Source of the DNA: a virus
Strand: one strand, 5' to 3'
IMG/VR virus record: IMGVR_UViG_3300020162_002681
Span: 1-64,000 of that record
Length of the DNA stretch: 64,000 bases
Shown here: piece after piece, positions 1 to 7,756 of the stretch
How positions within the stretch are numbered: position 1 is the first letter of the stretch
Layout: every line of letters starts with the position of its first letter
The notes under the pieces: generated by a model
Database searches by the model: none
Told to the model about the DNA's origin: nothing
Seen by the model: only the letters and a program-made list of their open reading frames with translations
Program-made: the position numbers and the translations under genes

Positions 1-1
1 G

Positions 2-172
2 CTTTTTTCCACAGAAGGGAAGGAGCTAGATGCTATTGAGATTGCAACCCTCATTAATTCCAAGAAATTGAAGGTACTAAGTCATCCTGTAGCAACAAAT
101 ATAAGTTTAGCCGACTTTAAACAAAGGGCTACCATCACCAGTCCCAGTAGCCTCACATTAAAAATCTCATGA
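2..172 (+). CDS. 3' end of a gene that begins before the window
   Basis: An open frame runs from the window edge to a TGA at 170-172 and gives 56 residues (…ATNISLADFKQRAT…). No family is recognised from this tail. The stop overlaps the next start as ATGA (169-172), which suggests translational coupling with the metallophosphoesterase gene. Confidence 0.55.
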   Translation, partial: LFSTEGKELDAIEIATLINSKKLKVLSHPVATNISLADFKQRATITSPSSLTLKIS

Positions 173-882
173 AAATTCTACCCCTCTCCGACCTGCATCT
201 AGAGTTTGCACCTCTATACATTCCCAATACCGATAAAGCAGATGTCACTTTACTGTTAGGTGACATCCATACGGGTATTAAGGGTGTCCAGTGGGCTGCA
301 AACTCTATTGAGTCAAAGCATATTATCTACGTTTTGGGTAATCATGAGTATTACGGTGGCAAATATCCAGATACACTCGATAAAATTCGCGCCGAAGCTG
401 GCAAATATAGCCCAAATTTTCATATTCTTGAAAACGAGAGTGTCACTATTGACGATGTTACATTTTTTGGATGTACGTTGTGGACAGATTTTGCACTTTT
501 TGGTGATGCAACCATTGGAAAGATGGCTTGCTATGACAAACTAAATGATTACAAACAGATTCGGCTCGGAAATGACGAGCGATATCGCAAAATTAGACCT
601 GCTGACACTGAAAATTGGCATCATAACTCAATAGAGTGGTTAACAAAAGCCTTGTACGAGCAGGAACCCAACAGTAAACGGGTAATTTGCACCCACCACG
701 CACCTTCCCGCAAGTCTCTCCACCACCCCTACTTTTCTGCCCCTGCCAGTGCAGCTTACGCAAGCAATCTGGATGGTTTTGCAGCCTATAAGGCAGACAA
801 TCCGCCACCCCAGAAAAAGTGTTGGCAACAGTTTGCATTCCTACAGATGGATTCGGAGATAACACTGACAAGCCTTGCTTAG
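169..882 (+). CDS. Calcineurin-like metallophosphoesterase, C-terminally truncated
   Basis: The 237-residue product has most metal-binding motifs of the metallophosphoesterase fold: SDLH (D8, H10), GD at 31-32, GNHE (N58, H59) and THH at 174-176. Family members hydrolyse phosphomono- or phosphodiesters with two metal ions. The last motif, GHxH, normally follows an AYASDL-like stretch. Here AYASNLD is present at about 196-202, but the sequence then runs into an unrelated tail with no GHxH. A different frame carries on to a stop at 998, so the end of the gene looks deleted and frame-shifted. The enzyme may be inactive or altered. The fold assignment is firm; activity and substrate are not. Confidence 0.75.
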   Translation: MKILPLSDLHLEFAPLYIPNTDKADVTLLLGDIHTGIKGVQWAANSIESKHIIYVLGNHEYYGGKYPDTLDKIRAEAGKYSPNFHILENESVTIDDVTFFGCTLWTDFALFGDATIGKMACYDKLNDYKQIRLGNDERYRKIRPADTENWHHNSIEWLTKALYEQEPNSKRVICTHHAPSRKSLHHPYFSAPASAAYASNLDGFAAYKADNPPPQKKCWQQFAFLQMDSEITLTSLA

Positions 883-998
883 CGTTATATCGACATGGTA
901 CTGAGATTGGGTACGCAGAAAAAACAAAGCAAGAGTTGGGCGAATTTGTCCGTGCTAATAACTCGCAAGTGGAGATAGAGTTACCTGATGAATTTTAA
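792..998 (+). pseudogene. Out-of-frame 3' segment next to the metallophosphoesterase
   Basis: A second frame is open from after a TAA at 789-791 to a TAA at 996-998. The readable part begins at a GTG at 819 and contains IPTDGFGDNTDKP and a polar tail ending IELPDEF. It overlaps the end of the metallophosphoesterase frame and the start of the next gene at 988. It could be the severed end of a fused or rearranged gene, or a short gene of its own. No family is recognised. Confidence 0.4.
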
Positions 999-1179
999 AT
1001 TCAGTATTGGGCAACGTGTTCGTTTCGGCATCACTAACCAAGAATGGAAAGTATTCTCAAGACAGTTTCCTGAGTACGCTAAGGAGCCTCAATACTATCT
1101 TGAGAGCTTAACTACTCCAAGCTACAGTCAATGGGTCTTGGAGAGCGATTTACGAGAGGCAAAGAATGTTCCAAATTAA
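988..1179 (+). CDS. Small SH3-like 'IGQxV' protein
   Basis: 63 residues. The N-terminus FSIGQRVRF resembles the first strand and turn of small SH3-like barrels, and the same pattern recurs in at least five other short genes in this window. The start lies inside the end of the preceding frame, and the stop overlaps the next gene by 14 bases. Function unknown; a nucleic-acid or protein-binding barrel is a guess from the pattern only. Confidence 0.6.
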   Translation: MNFKFSIGQRVRFGITNQEWKVFSRQFPEYAKEPQYYLESLTTPSYSQWVLESDLREAKNVPN

Positions 1180-1474
1180 CGATGAAGTTTTTGTACTGAA
1201 TCAAGGGATTATCGAGAAAGGTGTAGTGATAGGTACTCAACAAACTACTGTAAGAGGTTGCAGTGTTTTAAATCTTGTATTGATAGATTTCCCTACTAGA
1301 CCTTGTAGCAATGTCAAGCACAGACCACCACTAGATGTCTTCCAAGACTACCCTACTAATACATGGAATGAAAATCATGTATTTGAAACTATAGAAGACC
1401 TAATTAAATATTTGAAAGAGTCTTACGCACTTATTAATGGCATTAAGACTGCTGACCCCTTCTTTCTCCGTTAA
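1166..1474 (+). CDS. Small SH3-like protein
   Basis: 102 residues starting FQINDEVFVLNQGIIEKG, the clearest copy of the recurring 'I-x-D-x-V-x-x-L-x-x-G' barrel motif. It starts inside the preceding paralogue. Its TAA shares the TTAA at 1471-1474 with the stop of the convergent minus-strand gene. Function unknown. Confidence 0.65.
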   Translation: MFQINDEVFVLNQGIIEKGVVIGTQQTTVRGCSVLNLVLIDFPTRPCSNVKHRPPLDVFQDYPTNTWNENHVFETIEDLIKYLKESYALINGIKTADPFFLR

Positions 1475-1962
1475 TATTTGATTTGGTCTTTTTTGCTCAT
1501 TGGTTTAGCTTTACTAGTTTCGCGCTTATCGGCTCCAGCCATGCCGTCTTTGTCGCTCTTACTTATGTCCATCACTGGCTTGCCCTTACCTTCTTTTCTG
1601 ACCTTATCTACGAAGTCTTGAGTCTTGTCAGTCCCTGCTCCAGCTACGGCTCTGGGCTTGCGAGGCTCGACGTACTTCAAGGTAGTGTCCTTGGCAGTTT
1701 TTTCTCTTTCTGCCGCTTTGTTAGCTGCGTTTTTGTCGCTGAGAGCTTTGTTGGCGCGACCTTTGGCTTCAGATGCACCTTTACTTAAATCGGTGTAGCT
1801 GGCGTTTTTCTTAGGGTCTTTCCATGCTGCTTTACTGGCAATGTCCTTCACGGCTCCAACTGTCGTTTTGATATCTGCCTTGGCGCGAGTTAGGAAACGG
1901 TCGAGATTGCCAAGAGCGAAGTCAGCTTCGAGTGGCGAGTTCATGTGGTGGAAGTCTGTCAT
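1471..1962 (-). CDS. Lysine- and alanine-rich protein, possible virion component
   Basis: 163 residues, very rich in Lys, Ala, Asp and Thr, with long charged low-complexity stretches after residue 30 and no membrane segment. The beginning contains ADFALGN, which resembles FANFAL and YANFAP near the N-termini of two other minus-strand proteins (26790-27206 and 61328-62050). It lies on the minus strand with the virion-type genes and has TATACTAG upstream (1989-2000). An internal virion protein or scaffold is possible. No family is recognised. Confidence 0.6.
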   Translation of the reverse strand: MTDFHHMNSPLEADFALGNLDRFLTRAKADIKTTVGAVKDIASKAAWKDPKKNASYTDLSKGASEAKGRANKALSDKNAANKAAEREKTAKDTTLKYVEPRKPRAVAGAGTDKTQDFVDKVRKEGKGKPVMDISKSDKDGMAGADKRETSKAKPMSKKDQIKY

Positions 1963-1988
1963 AAGGATGATGCAATTTTTATTATTTT

Positions 1989-2000
1989 TATACTAGTATA
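1989..2000. promoter_or_regulatory. Palindromic TATACTAGTATA, possible divergent promoter
   Basis: The perfect 12-bp palindrome TATACTAGTATA sits between the divergent genes at 1962 (minus) and 2023 (plus). Read either way it gives TATACTAG, the octamer also found before other minus-strand virion-type genes. A promoter role is inferred from position and recurrence. Confidence 0.4.
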
Positions 2001-2022
2001 TCAGGACTAGCGAGAGGTATTT

Positions 2023-2424
2023 ATGTCGGATTTTTTACAAGTTACTAATCCACTATTGCTTGAATTGCAATTTTTACTCACATCATCTCCAGTAGATTTT
2101 GATAAAGTAGAGTCAAAGCGCAGACAAATCTACCAAGAAATTATTCGTTGGGAACACTTCAAAGACCCCACTTTTAAGTTTGAAATTGGTCAAGAAGTTT
2201 GGTTTCTCAAGCATGATATGGTGCAGAAAGGAAATGTGCGTGTTCGCCAAATTACGGAGAGTTTTCAAAAGCTTAAAGATGAGGTAGATTATTTCAATAG
2301 AAGTACAGATGACAAGCTTGTTATTGCATATTCTTTGGCAGAATCTAAAACCGCAGACCCCAATTGGTTGCTCAATGAAACTACTCTTTTTGCAAGTAAA
2401 CAAGAATTATTGGAGTCGCTGTAA
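2023..2424 (+). CDS. SH3-like protein with N-terminal helical extension
   Basis: 133 residues. The first 50 are helical and charged, followed by FEIGQEVWFLKHDMVQKG, another copy of the small-barrel motif seen at 1166 and 49572. GAGAGG about 5 bases before the ATG is a plausible ribosome-binding site. It is the first plus-strand gene after the palindromic promoter candidate. Function unknown. Confidence 0.65.
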   Translation: MSDFLQVTNPLLLELQFLLTSSPVDFDKVESKRRQIYQEIIRWEHFKDPTFKFEIGQEVWFLKHDMVQKGNVRVRQITESFQKLKDEVDYFNRSTDDKLVIAYSLAESKTADPNWLLNETTLFASKQELLESL

Positions 2425-2481
2425 TGTGCCAAAAACAACAAGGATTTTACGGGATTAGTATGTTCGAGGGCATGTTTTAAG

Positions 2482-2904
2482 ATGTTGATTGTAGGTCATC
2501 TCAAAGAACGTCAACTTGATTCTGATATTCGCTGCGACCGCGCAACTGTACTTGGCAACCCGTTTGACTTAGTTAGTGAAAAGTTTCGTGACGAGGTTTG
2601 TGATGCTCATGAAGCTTATTTGAAACTAGTAATCAGACGTTACAATGCTGGCATGAAAGACCAGTATGTTGACCCTAGAGAAATTAGCAAAACACTACCA
2701 ATCTCTAAAGTCTGGAAAACACCCTCAACTAAAGATATCGTCTTTAAATTACATCAACTTGTTCCCTTGTATAAAGAGAAAAAAGTATGTCGAGTACGTT
2801 GTTGGTGTCGTCGAAGTGATGCTGTTGAAACTACACCTAGATGTCATCTAGATACGGTTGTCCGTTGTGTAAAGTATTGGAGTGAGAAAAGTGTCAGCAA
2901 TTAA
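2482..2904 (+). CDS. DUF4326-like protein
   Basis: 140 residues. The layout RATVLGNPF near the N-terminus, a helical middle, then CRVRCWCRR and a cysteine-containing C-terminal stretch matches my memory of DUF4326, a small family common in phages, in which GNPF and CWC…CH are the conserved features. Biochemical function is unknown. The gene follows a 57-bp gap and overlaps the next frame. Confidence 0.6.
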   Translation: MLIVGHLKERQLDSDIRCDRATVLGNPFDLVSEKFRDEVCDAHEAYLKLVIRRYNAGMKDQYVDPREISKTLPISKVWKTPSTKDIVFKLHQLVPLYKEKKVCRVRCWCRRSDAVETTPRCHLDTVVRCVKYWSEKSVSN

Positions 2905-3325
2905 TTGTCTCGGAGACGAGGAAGTGTATGGTGAAGTAGTTGAGGGCTGGACTCTTGTGAGATTGGTTCGACCTACCAACTACAAATCTCCTGAAGGTTT
3001 CTCTAGTTGCCATCAACACTCTGCAAAATTGCACAACGATGTGTATATGTTTTGGAATGATTGGGGTTTGACACGAAGCAATGACCCAGATTTTATTTTT
3101 AGCTGTGACCCGTTACCTAAAACTAGTCGCTCGAAGAAACAACTGCAACGCTTCCAGCACTATAGAGAACGCTTGACAGGTGATGTAGAAATTGGGTATA
3201 GTTTGATGGCTGCTTGCCTGAAAGCTGGCTACAACCCCAAGAAATTGCGTCTTGCAGAATGGTTAATGGATAGAATGTATCAGCATCTGAAAAACTTGGA
3301 TTGGAAACCTATTAAAGTAAGATGA
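2882..3325 (+). CDS. Hypothetical protein
   Basis: 147 residues from a GTG at 2882; a second GTG at 2891 is also possible. It overlaps the DUF4326-like gene by about 20 bases and the next gene by ATGA at 3322-3325. The protein is soluble, rich in aromatic and basic residues, with a helical C-terminal half. No family is recognised. Confidence 0.55.
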   Translation: MRKVSAINCLGDEEVYGEVVEGWTLVRLVRPTNYKSPEGFSSCHQHSAKLHNDVYMFWNDWGLTRSNDPDFIFSCDPLPKTSRSKKQLQRFQHYRERLTGDVEIGYSLMAACLKAGYNPKKLRLAEWLMDRMYQHLKNLDWKPIKVR

Positions 3326-3771
3326 AAAACAATAACTACCGACGCTACCGAACGTCATTTAATCCTTGGGGTAAACACCAGAAGCCTGAAGGAAAACGTG
3401 GGGGTCACAAGCTCAAACGGTTAGCTTGGAAAGAAGAGATTGCTATGCTTGTGGAAGAGAATCGACTCGGCAAAGTTAATAGTGTCGAAGATTTAGTGCT
3501 TGTTCTTGTAAAGGCTGGCTATAAAGTCAGTAAAACTAAAAAAGACTGGCACTATCGTTTTGAAAATGACGTAGTTTTTGGACTATTCGGTGACGACCCT
3601 GACGACCCGATGGCTCCATACACTGAAAACAAAATTTGTGCAGCAATCGCCCTTACTTTTGACAAATGGAGTACTGCCGAACTTCTCGATTTGGAGTTTT
3701 TAGGCAAAGACGCTGAAGTGGTGTTGATGGCATTGAAAGAACTTGAACACAGTGATTGGAGTAACCCATGA
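3322..3771 (+). CDS. Hypothetical protein with basic N-terminus
   Basis: 149 residues. The first 35 are strongly basic and disordered-looking (NNNYRRYRTSF), then a mixed domain with an acidic GDDPDDP loop. ATGA overlaps on both sides place it in a translationally coupled run from 2482 to 4207. The basic tail suggests nucleic-acid contact, but no domain is recognised. Confidence 0.55.
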   Translation: MKNNNYRRYRTSFNPWGKHQKPEGKRGGHKLKRLAWKEEIAMLVEENRLGKVNSVEDLVLVLVKAGYKVSKTKKDWHYRFENDVVFGLFGDDPDDPMAPYTENKICAAIALTFDKWSTAELLDLEFLGKDAEVVLMALKELEHSDWSNP

Positions 3772-4058
3772 TTGATAACTTAGAAGCCACTTTTGAAAAA
3801 TACAACGAAGACTATTTGAAATTCGATGCGATTATCGGTGAGCCTCTCCATCGAAGACGAGACATTGCTGCTTTTTTGCTCCTAGACCAACTAGTGCCGA
3901 ATGGTGACTATCCAATGGTGTCCGATGCCTCTCACGATAAGATTTGGCTTGATGTAGACTGCGATAAACTCGCTCACGCTGCCACAGAACAAGATATTTT
4001 ATATCTGGTACGTTGCGGTATACGTTATGTTGATGATTGTTTGGGGATGTTCACATGA
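3768..4058 (+). CDS. Hypothetical acidic protein
   Basis: 96 residues, acidic overall, no membrane segment. It begins in the ATGA at 3768-3771 and ends in the ATGA at 4055-4058. No family is recognised. Confidence 0.5.
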   Translation: MIDNLEATFEKYNEDYLKFDAIIGEPLHRRRDIAAFLLLDQLVPNGDYPMVSDASHDKIWLDVDCDKLAHAATEQDILYLVRCGIRYVDDCLGMFT

Positions 4059-4207
4059 TTGACCCCGATGAAATCGAGCAACCTCGACTGACTAATCGTG
4101 AAAAAGTTAGAAAACCTACAGGTGGATGGACTTATTGTTATGGTTGCGATAGATGGAAACTAAATACAAAACAAGCCTCCGCAAGAGATAGGAGGGTTTT
4201 TGAGTAA
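4055..4207 (+). CDS. 50-residue protein with a CYGC knuckle
   Basis: This short frame starts in the ATGA overlap at 4055 and ends at TAA 4205-4207. It has one CxxC pair (TYCYGCDRW) in a basic background, a half zinc site that could bind metal as a dimer. Its last codons contain the AGGAGG (4190-4195) that serves the next gene's TTG start, so the two are coupled. Confidence 0.5.
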   Translation: MIDPDEIEQPRLTNREKVRKPTGGWTYCYGCDRWKLNTKQASARDRRVFE

Positions 4208-4703
4208 TATCGAGCGCTCCAAGTCTTTTGCAAAAGGCAATTTTGGCGAAAAAGTCGTTAAAGAGTTCTTCATCAGTAAAAACTACGAAGTAATTCCAGC
4301 TACATTAGACCAACAAATCAATGAAAGTTGGGATTTTCGTGTGATTGGCAAAAAAGACCTGCTAATTGAGGTAAAAACTGACTATGCAGCAGCAAAAACA
4401 GGGAATATTTTCCTTGAAACTGAGGTTGGGGACGGTTTGGGCTTCATAAAGAAGATAAAACCTGACAGCAGTATAGTATTTGCGTTCGTGCTGCCACAAT
4501 CACACGAAATCCTGTTCATAGATGCTCAAATGTTGTTATGTATTGAGCTAGAGAAGCTACATTTTCGCAAGTTCACGCACAAAAGTAACAATTATACTGC
4601 TGGGGGGTACTTATGCCCACAGGAAGATTTCTTTTCTTCCTGTTTTACGCGATACTCTTATGAGATTGAACAAGACGGCTCAAAAACATTTTGGAGGGAT
4701 TGA
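4200..4703 (+). CDS. PD-(D/E)XK-type nuclease
   Basis: 167 residues from TTG at 4200, chosen because AGGAGG lies 4 bases upstream. The N-terminal FGEKVVKEFF helix, then WDFRV and LLIEVKTD, gives the E…D…ExK arrangement of PD-(D/E)XK nucleases, and KTGNIFLE follows as an expected strand. Such phage enzymes act as resolvases, restriction-type nucleases or DNA-degrading enzymes. The specific substrate cannot be told from sequence. Confidence 0.65.
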   Translation: MSNIERSKSFAKGNFGEKVVKEFFISKNYEVIPATLDQQINESWDFRVIGKKDLLIEVKTDYAAAKTGNIFLETEVGDGLGFIKKIKPDSSIVFAFVLPQSHEILFIDAQMLLCIELEKLHFRKFTHKSNNYTAGGYLCPQEDFFSSCFTRYSYEIEQDGSKTFWRD

Positions 4704-4706
4704 TTT

Positions 4707-5126
4707 ATGTTAGATGATGGTCTTTTTGAATTGCCACTAGAGGAAAGGATTGCGGTAATACGCGAAGCTAAGCCTATAGTAAAGTTCCCAAAAACTCCTA
4801 AATTCCCTCGATTTGGAATTACGATACAAAATTCACCAGAAGAGGTGGAAAAATATGCCGAAGCTCTCTTAAAATATGCTGAATTACGACGAAACTTTCT
4901 TTCGGATTACGAGGCAGCTAATATTGCTTACGAAGCTGCAAAACCTCTGAGCGCTTCTATAGAGAAGCAGGTAACTGATTTGATTTTCAATGATGTAGGT
5001 CTAGCACAACTTGGATTGCCAGAAAAGACAGTTGCAAAGCTCTGGAAAAAGGCTTGGGACGATGCTAACAACGAAAATGAAGCTATTAGCAATTTGCGTG
5101 AACTTGTAGAACTTTTCGAGGAATAA
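4707..5126 (+). CDS. Hypothetical helical protein
   Basis: 139 residues, mostly helical, rich in Ala, Glu and Lys, with a proline-rich stretch (VKFPKTPKFPRFG) near residue 30. It begins 3 bases after the nuclease gene and is followed after 1 base by the next gene, so they are probably co-transcribed. No family is recognised. Confidence 0.55.
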   Translation: MLDDGLFELPLEERIAVIREAKPIVKFPKTPKFPRFGITIQNSPEEVEKYAEALLKYAELRRNFLSDYEAANIAYEAAKPLSASIEKQVTDLIFNDVGLAQLGLPEKTVAKLWKKAWDDANNENEAISNLRELVELFEE

Positions 5127-5127
5127 C

Positions 5128-5331
5128 ATGGCAGTATCTTTCACTCGCACTGATTGTATGTGTATGGTTTACACAGTTGAACAAGGCGAATACCGCAATG
5201 CTGATTTAGGAAACTACTACACCAAATCGGATACACAAGAGCAAGTCTTGATTACTAGCGAGAAACTTGCCACAAAGTACGGACATCTAGTTAAAGTGCC
5301 AATTTACACAAGAAAAACTAATGACAACTGA
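5128..5331 (+). CDS. Hypothetical small protein
   Basis: 67 residues with a CMCMV stretch near the start. It sits in the same tight plus-strand run, and its end overlaps the next start by 11 bases. No family is recognised. Confidence 0.5.
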   Translation: MAVSFTRTDCMCMVYTVEQGEYRNADLGNYYTKSDTQEQVLITSEKLATKYGHLVKVPIYTRKTNDN

Positions 5332-5515
5332 ACCTAAATTTCCACCTGACATCTCGTTTGGTAAAACCAATCTAATCACAGCATTTGAAGCGTATATTAT
5401 CGATGGTGACACTATCCGAGATATATTAGCAGCAATGGACTGCAAGACTGCTTCACAAGCATATCGTCGCGCAAAACTACTTGAAATATTGGAAGAAAAT
5501 ACTAATGAAAAATAA
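5321..5515 (+). CDS. Small helix-turn-helix-like protein
   Basis: 64 residues. IRDILAAMDCKTASQAYRRA is compatible with a helix-turn-helix, as in small phage repressors or excisionase-like proteins, but this is only a pattern impression. It overlaps the genes on both sides. Confidence 0.5.
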   Translation: MTTEPKFPPDISFGKTNLITAFEAYIIDGDTIRDILAAMDCKTASQAYRRAKLLEILEENTNEK

Positions 5516-5684
5516 TGCTATGGAATTGTTTGACGAACTTGAAAAATCTCTGAAAGGATTAGAGCCTTGGGAGAAAGAACGTATCGAAGTCAAGTTTTTA
5601 TCTTTGCCCGAAGTCTGTAGTCTTTTATTGCTTGATAGAACTAAAGAGCTTTTGATTGTTAACACTTACTTGCCTAGAGACTAA
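5505..5684 (+). CDS. Hypothetical small protein
   Basis: 59 residues from the ATG at 5505, which overlaps the preceding gene by 11 bases and begins MKNNAMELFDEL. A longer frame from 5481 exists but would run deeper into the previous gene. Amphipathic helices, no family. Last gene before the RNA-rich island. Confidence 0.5.
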   Translation: MKNNAMELFDELEKSLKGLEPWEKERIEVKFLSLPEVCSLLLLDRTKELLIVNTYLPRD

Positions 5685-5689
5685 ATATC

Positions 5690-6254
5690 TCTTCCGATAG
5701 AGGCGCAGAAAAATAAGTTGGGTTATAGTAATTAAGTAAGGGAGATACAGTTGCAGATGGAACCTCTGCTCGGTCAATGAATATTGATTGATGGCGCAAC
5801 ATAAACTTTAAGACGCGCTCCCACGATGAATTTTAGCAAGTACGGAGGTGACTCTTCAAATACAAGCTAAACAACACTGGATATTCAGGAAATAGTCAAT
5901 ACCTGATTTGTGGGTTCGTTCCTGCTAACCCTAGCCGCAACTTGTGGGACTTTTTTAGGACAGCAAGCTCTGAGAGTTAGGTCTAGGACAGGGCTATCCA
6001 GCAACAAACGTTTCAGAGGGTATCGTAAACCCTCCTCCCACTCCAAGGTGGTTAATGTCTGTGTAAAAACAGATTGAAAGACAACCATCTTTCTTAAATT
6101 AATTAGGTCATTGAGATTCTACTTGGTACAAACGTACAGATGCTTCTCCAGTCTGTACCACTTTAAATTTAAGTTGTTAAATGTTGCGTAATGGCAAGAC
6201 ATCTTAGTAGAATTGACCGAGGAGACTTACAACTAGCGATAGGATTATATCTAA
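5690..6254 (+). ncRNA. Structured non-coding region before isrB-like gene: candidate omega RNA (HEARO class)
   Basis: There is no convincing gene in 565 bases directly upstream of the IsrB-like gene. The second half contains several stable hairpins: GAGGGT/ACCCTC (6016-6034), GGTGGTT/AACCATC (6047-6089, one G-U, with a nested GTCT/AGAC or CTGT/ACAG helix) and GTACAGA/TCTGTAC (6134-6158). IscB/IsrB genes are known to be preceded by a guide-bearing RNA, first described as HEARO, that ends close to the start codon. Placement and structure fit that class. The guide segment and exact ends cannot be set from one sequence. Confidence 0.6.
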
Positions 6255-7343
6255 ATGCAAAATCAAGTTCGAGTTCCAGTATTAAACGTTGATGGTCAGC
6301 CTATTATGCCCACTAAGGCAAGTAGAGCGAGACGTTGGTTGAGAGATGGTAAAGCTAAAGTCGTTCATAATGATTTAGGTGTATTTCAAATCCAACTATT
6401 ACAAGAAGCCTCTGGTACGGAGCAGCAAGATATTGTTGTCGGGATTGACCAAGGTAAGCTTTTTACAGGGATGGCTGTACAGAGCAGTAAAAATACGCTA
6501 TTGATGCTACATCTTGAATTACCCTTTCTTATTGTTAAGAAGCGTATGGAGCAACGCGCAATGATGCGTAGAAACCGTAGGCACAGAAGAATTAACAGAA
6601 GTTTAACTTTTAATCTGCGTAACCACAGACAAAGAAGGAATGATAACCGTAAACAAAAAGATTTTCTACCTCCATCAATACAAGCTAATAAAAAACTAGA
6701 ACAAAGAGTGGTAACTGAACTACTCAAAGTATTCCCAGTCTCCAGCTTTGTTTTTGAACTAGTTAAGGCTAAAGGAAATTCTAGTTTCAGTCCTGTTATG
6801 CAAGGTCAATTACGACAAGTTTCTTGGCTACAGACGCTACTACCTACAGAGACTATATTTGGTTGGAAAACTTCTATCCTACGAGATAAGTTAGGTCTTG
6901 TAAAAAACAAAACTAATAAATCACTTCGAGAACCAGCTACTCATGCAATTGATGGTGTCGCTCTTGCTTGTCACTACTTCATTAAATATGTTGAAGACAA
7001 AGTTAATCAATGTTCGGATTGGTTTGGTGAAGTTGTAACTACTAAATCTCAATTTGCAGTTGTAAGAAGACCTAACTATTTCAGAAGACAGCTACATCAT
7101 TTACAAACATCTAAAAACGGTAAATTGTTACGGTTTGGCGGTTCTATAATGATTGGAGGTTTTAGGAAAGGTGATTTAATTAAGTATAGTTCCAAGAGAA
7201 GAGAAGCGGTAGGATATTGTTCGGGTTTTTGTGGTAACAAAGTGTCTATTAGTAACTCTAATTGGGTGACTACAGACAAAGTATCGTACAAAAAATGTGA
7301 ACTTTTATCTCGCTCTTGTAATTTGCTAGTCAGTGTTGTATAA
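6255..7343 (+). CDS. isrB: IsrB-like RNA-guided nickase (RRXRR/RuvC protein without HNH)
   Basis: 362 residues. The N-terminal PLMP/RRXRR-type region (VPVLNVDGQPIMPTKASRAR) is followed by RuvC-I with D65 (GIDQG), an Arg-rich bridge helix (about 95-130), RuvC-II with E168 (FVFELVKAKG) and RuvC-III with H230 and D233 (HAIDG). The C-terminal part has RRPNYFRRQLH, then FGG and GFRKGDLI, as in IscB target-motif-interacting domains. Only about 60 residues separate RuvC-II from RuvC-III, so there is no HNH domain. That and the size fit IsrB, which nicks DNA under RNA guidance, rather than IscB. No transposase gene is next to it. Confidence 0.85.
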   Translation: MQNQVRVPVLNVDGQPIMPTKASRARRWLRDGKAKVVHNDLGVFQIQLLQEASGTEQQDIVVGIDQGKLFTGMAVQSSKNTLLMLHLELPFLIVKKRMEQRAMMRRNRRHRRINRSLTFNLRNHRQRRNDNRKQKDFLPPSIQANKKLEQRVVTELLKVFPVSSFVFELVKAKGNSSFSPVMQGQLRQVSWLQTLLPTETIFGWKTSILRDKLGLVKNKTNKSLREPATHAIDGVALACHYFIKYVEDKVNQCSDWFGEVVTTKSQFAVVRRPNYFRRQLHHLQTSKNGKLLRFGGSIMIGGFRKGDLIKYSSKRREAVGYCSGFCGNKVSISNSNWVTTDKVSYKKCELLSRSCNLLVSVV

Positions 7344-7371
7344 TATTTTTAAACCAAGGTGTAGGTGCATA

Positions 7372-7611
7372 TCAGCACAAAGCTCGGAACTCTTCGGCAA
7401 ATTCCTTAATTTTTCTGGTTATGAGTGTCACAGAAAATGACGGGGCAAGCAAGTTCTGCATCAAGCGTCGAAAAGTGGAGGCAGTCATGAGCCTTTGGTT
7501 AGTAGTGTCAGTCAGGATTGCAATCTTGCCACTTGGTTTTACATCTCCCATCTCGTAGATAATCTCAAAGAGCGAACAGTTCGGCGCTATAAAGTGGGAG
7601 CGCCATTTCAA
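7372..7611 (-). CDS. Doubtful minus-strand reading frame
   Basis: A 79-residue frame with a TTG start at 7611 and no recognisable ribosome-binding site. The composition is protein-like (TASTFRRLMQNL), so it may be real or a remnant. It lies between the IsrB-like gene and the tRNA-like RNA. No family is recognised. Confidence 0.25.
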   Translation of the reverse strand: MKWRSHFIAPNCSLFEIIYEMGDVKPSGKIAILTDTTNQRLMTASTFRRLMQNLLAPSFSVTLITRKIKEFAEEFRALC

Positions 7612-7614
7612 TTT

Positions 7615-7745
7615 AGGAGAGTGGCGGAATCACTAGACGCTAAGTGCAGAAATGCCTACAGTAGAGACTAGACCTATAAGCGAAGCAGTGGATGGGTTTG
7701 TTCTGTGAAATTAGTCTCATGCAGGTGGAAATCCTGCTTCTCCTT
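7615..7745 (+). ncRNA. tRNA-like RNA lacking an anticodon arm
   Basis: Acceptor stem AGGAGAG (7615-7621) pairs with TTCTCCT (7738-7744; six Watson-Crick pairs and one G-U). TG and a D-arm GCG…CGC (7624-7640) follow as in tRNA-Leu, and the T-arm GCAGG/CCTGC with a 7-base loop abuts the acceptor 3' strand. In place of the 32 or so bases expected between D- and T-arms there are 80. They hold GCA-GAAA-TGC (7646-7655) and a long hairpin GAGACTA/TAGTCTC (7664-7718, extended inside by ACCTAT/ATGGGT). No anticodon stem-loop can be drawn and no CCA is encoded. Confidence 0.6.
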
Positions 7746-7756
7746 TTGCGCGAATT

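Noticed and set aside
5885-6088. Minus-strand reading frame in the leader of the IsrB-like gene
   Set aside because: It covers the stable hairpins of the candidate guide RNA and has no ribosome-binding site or family resemblance.
5690-6254. CRISPR array upstream of the RuvC protein
   Set aside because: No regularly spaced direct repeats are present, and the protein is IsrB-like rather than a Cas effector.
6386-6727. Minus-strand frame inside the IsrB-like gene
   Set aside because: Leu/Ser/Arg-rich shadow of the Arg-rich bridge-helix coding sequence.
7615-7745. Ordinary tRNA-Leu or tRNA-Ser gene, or one with a group I intron
   Set aside because: No anticodon stem-loop can be drawn, and the 80-base middle is far too short and lacks the core segments of a group I intron.
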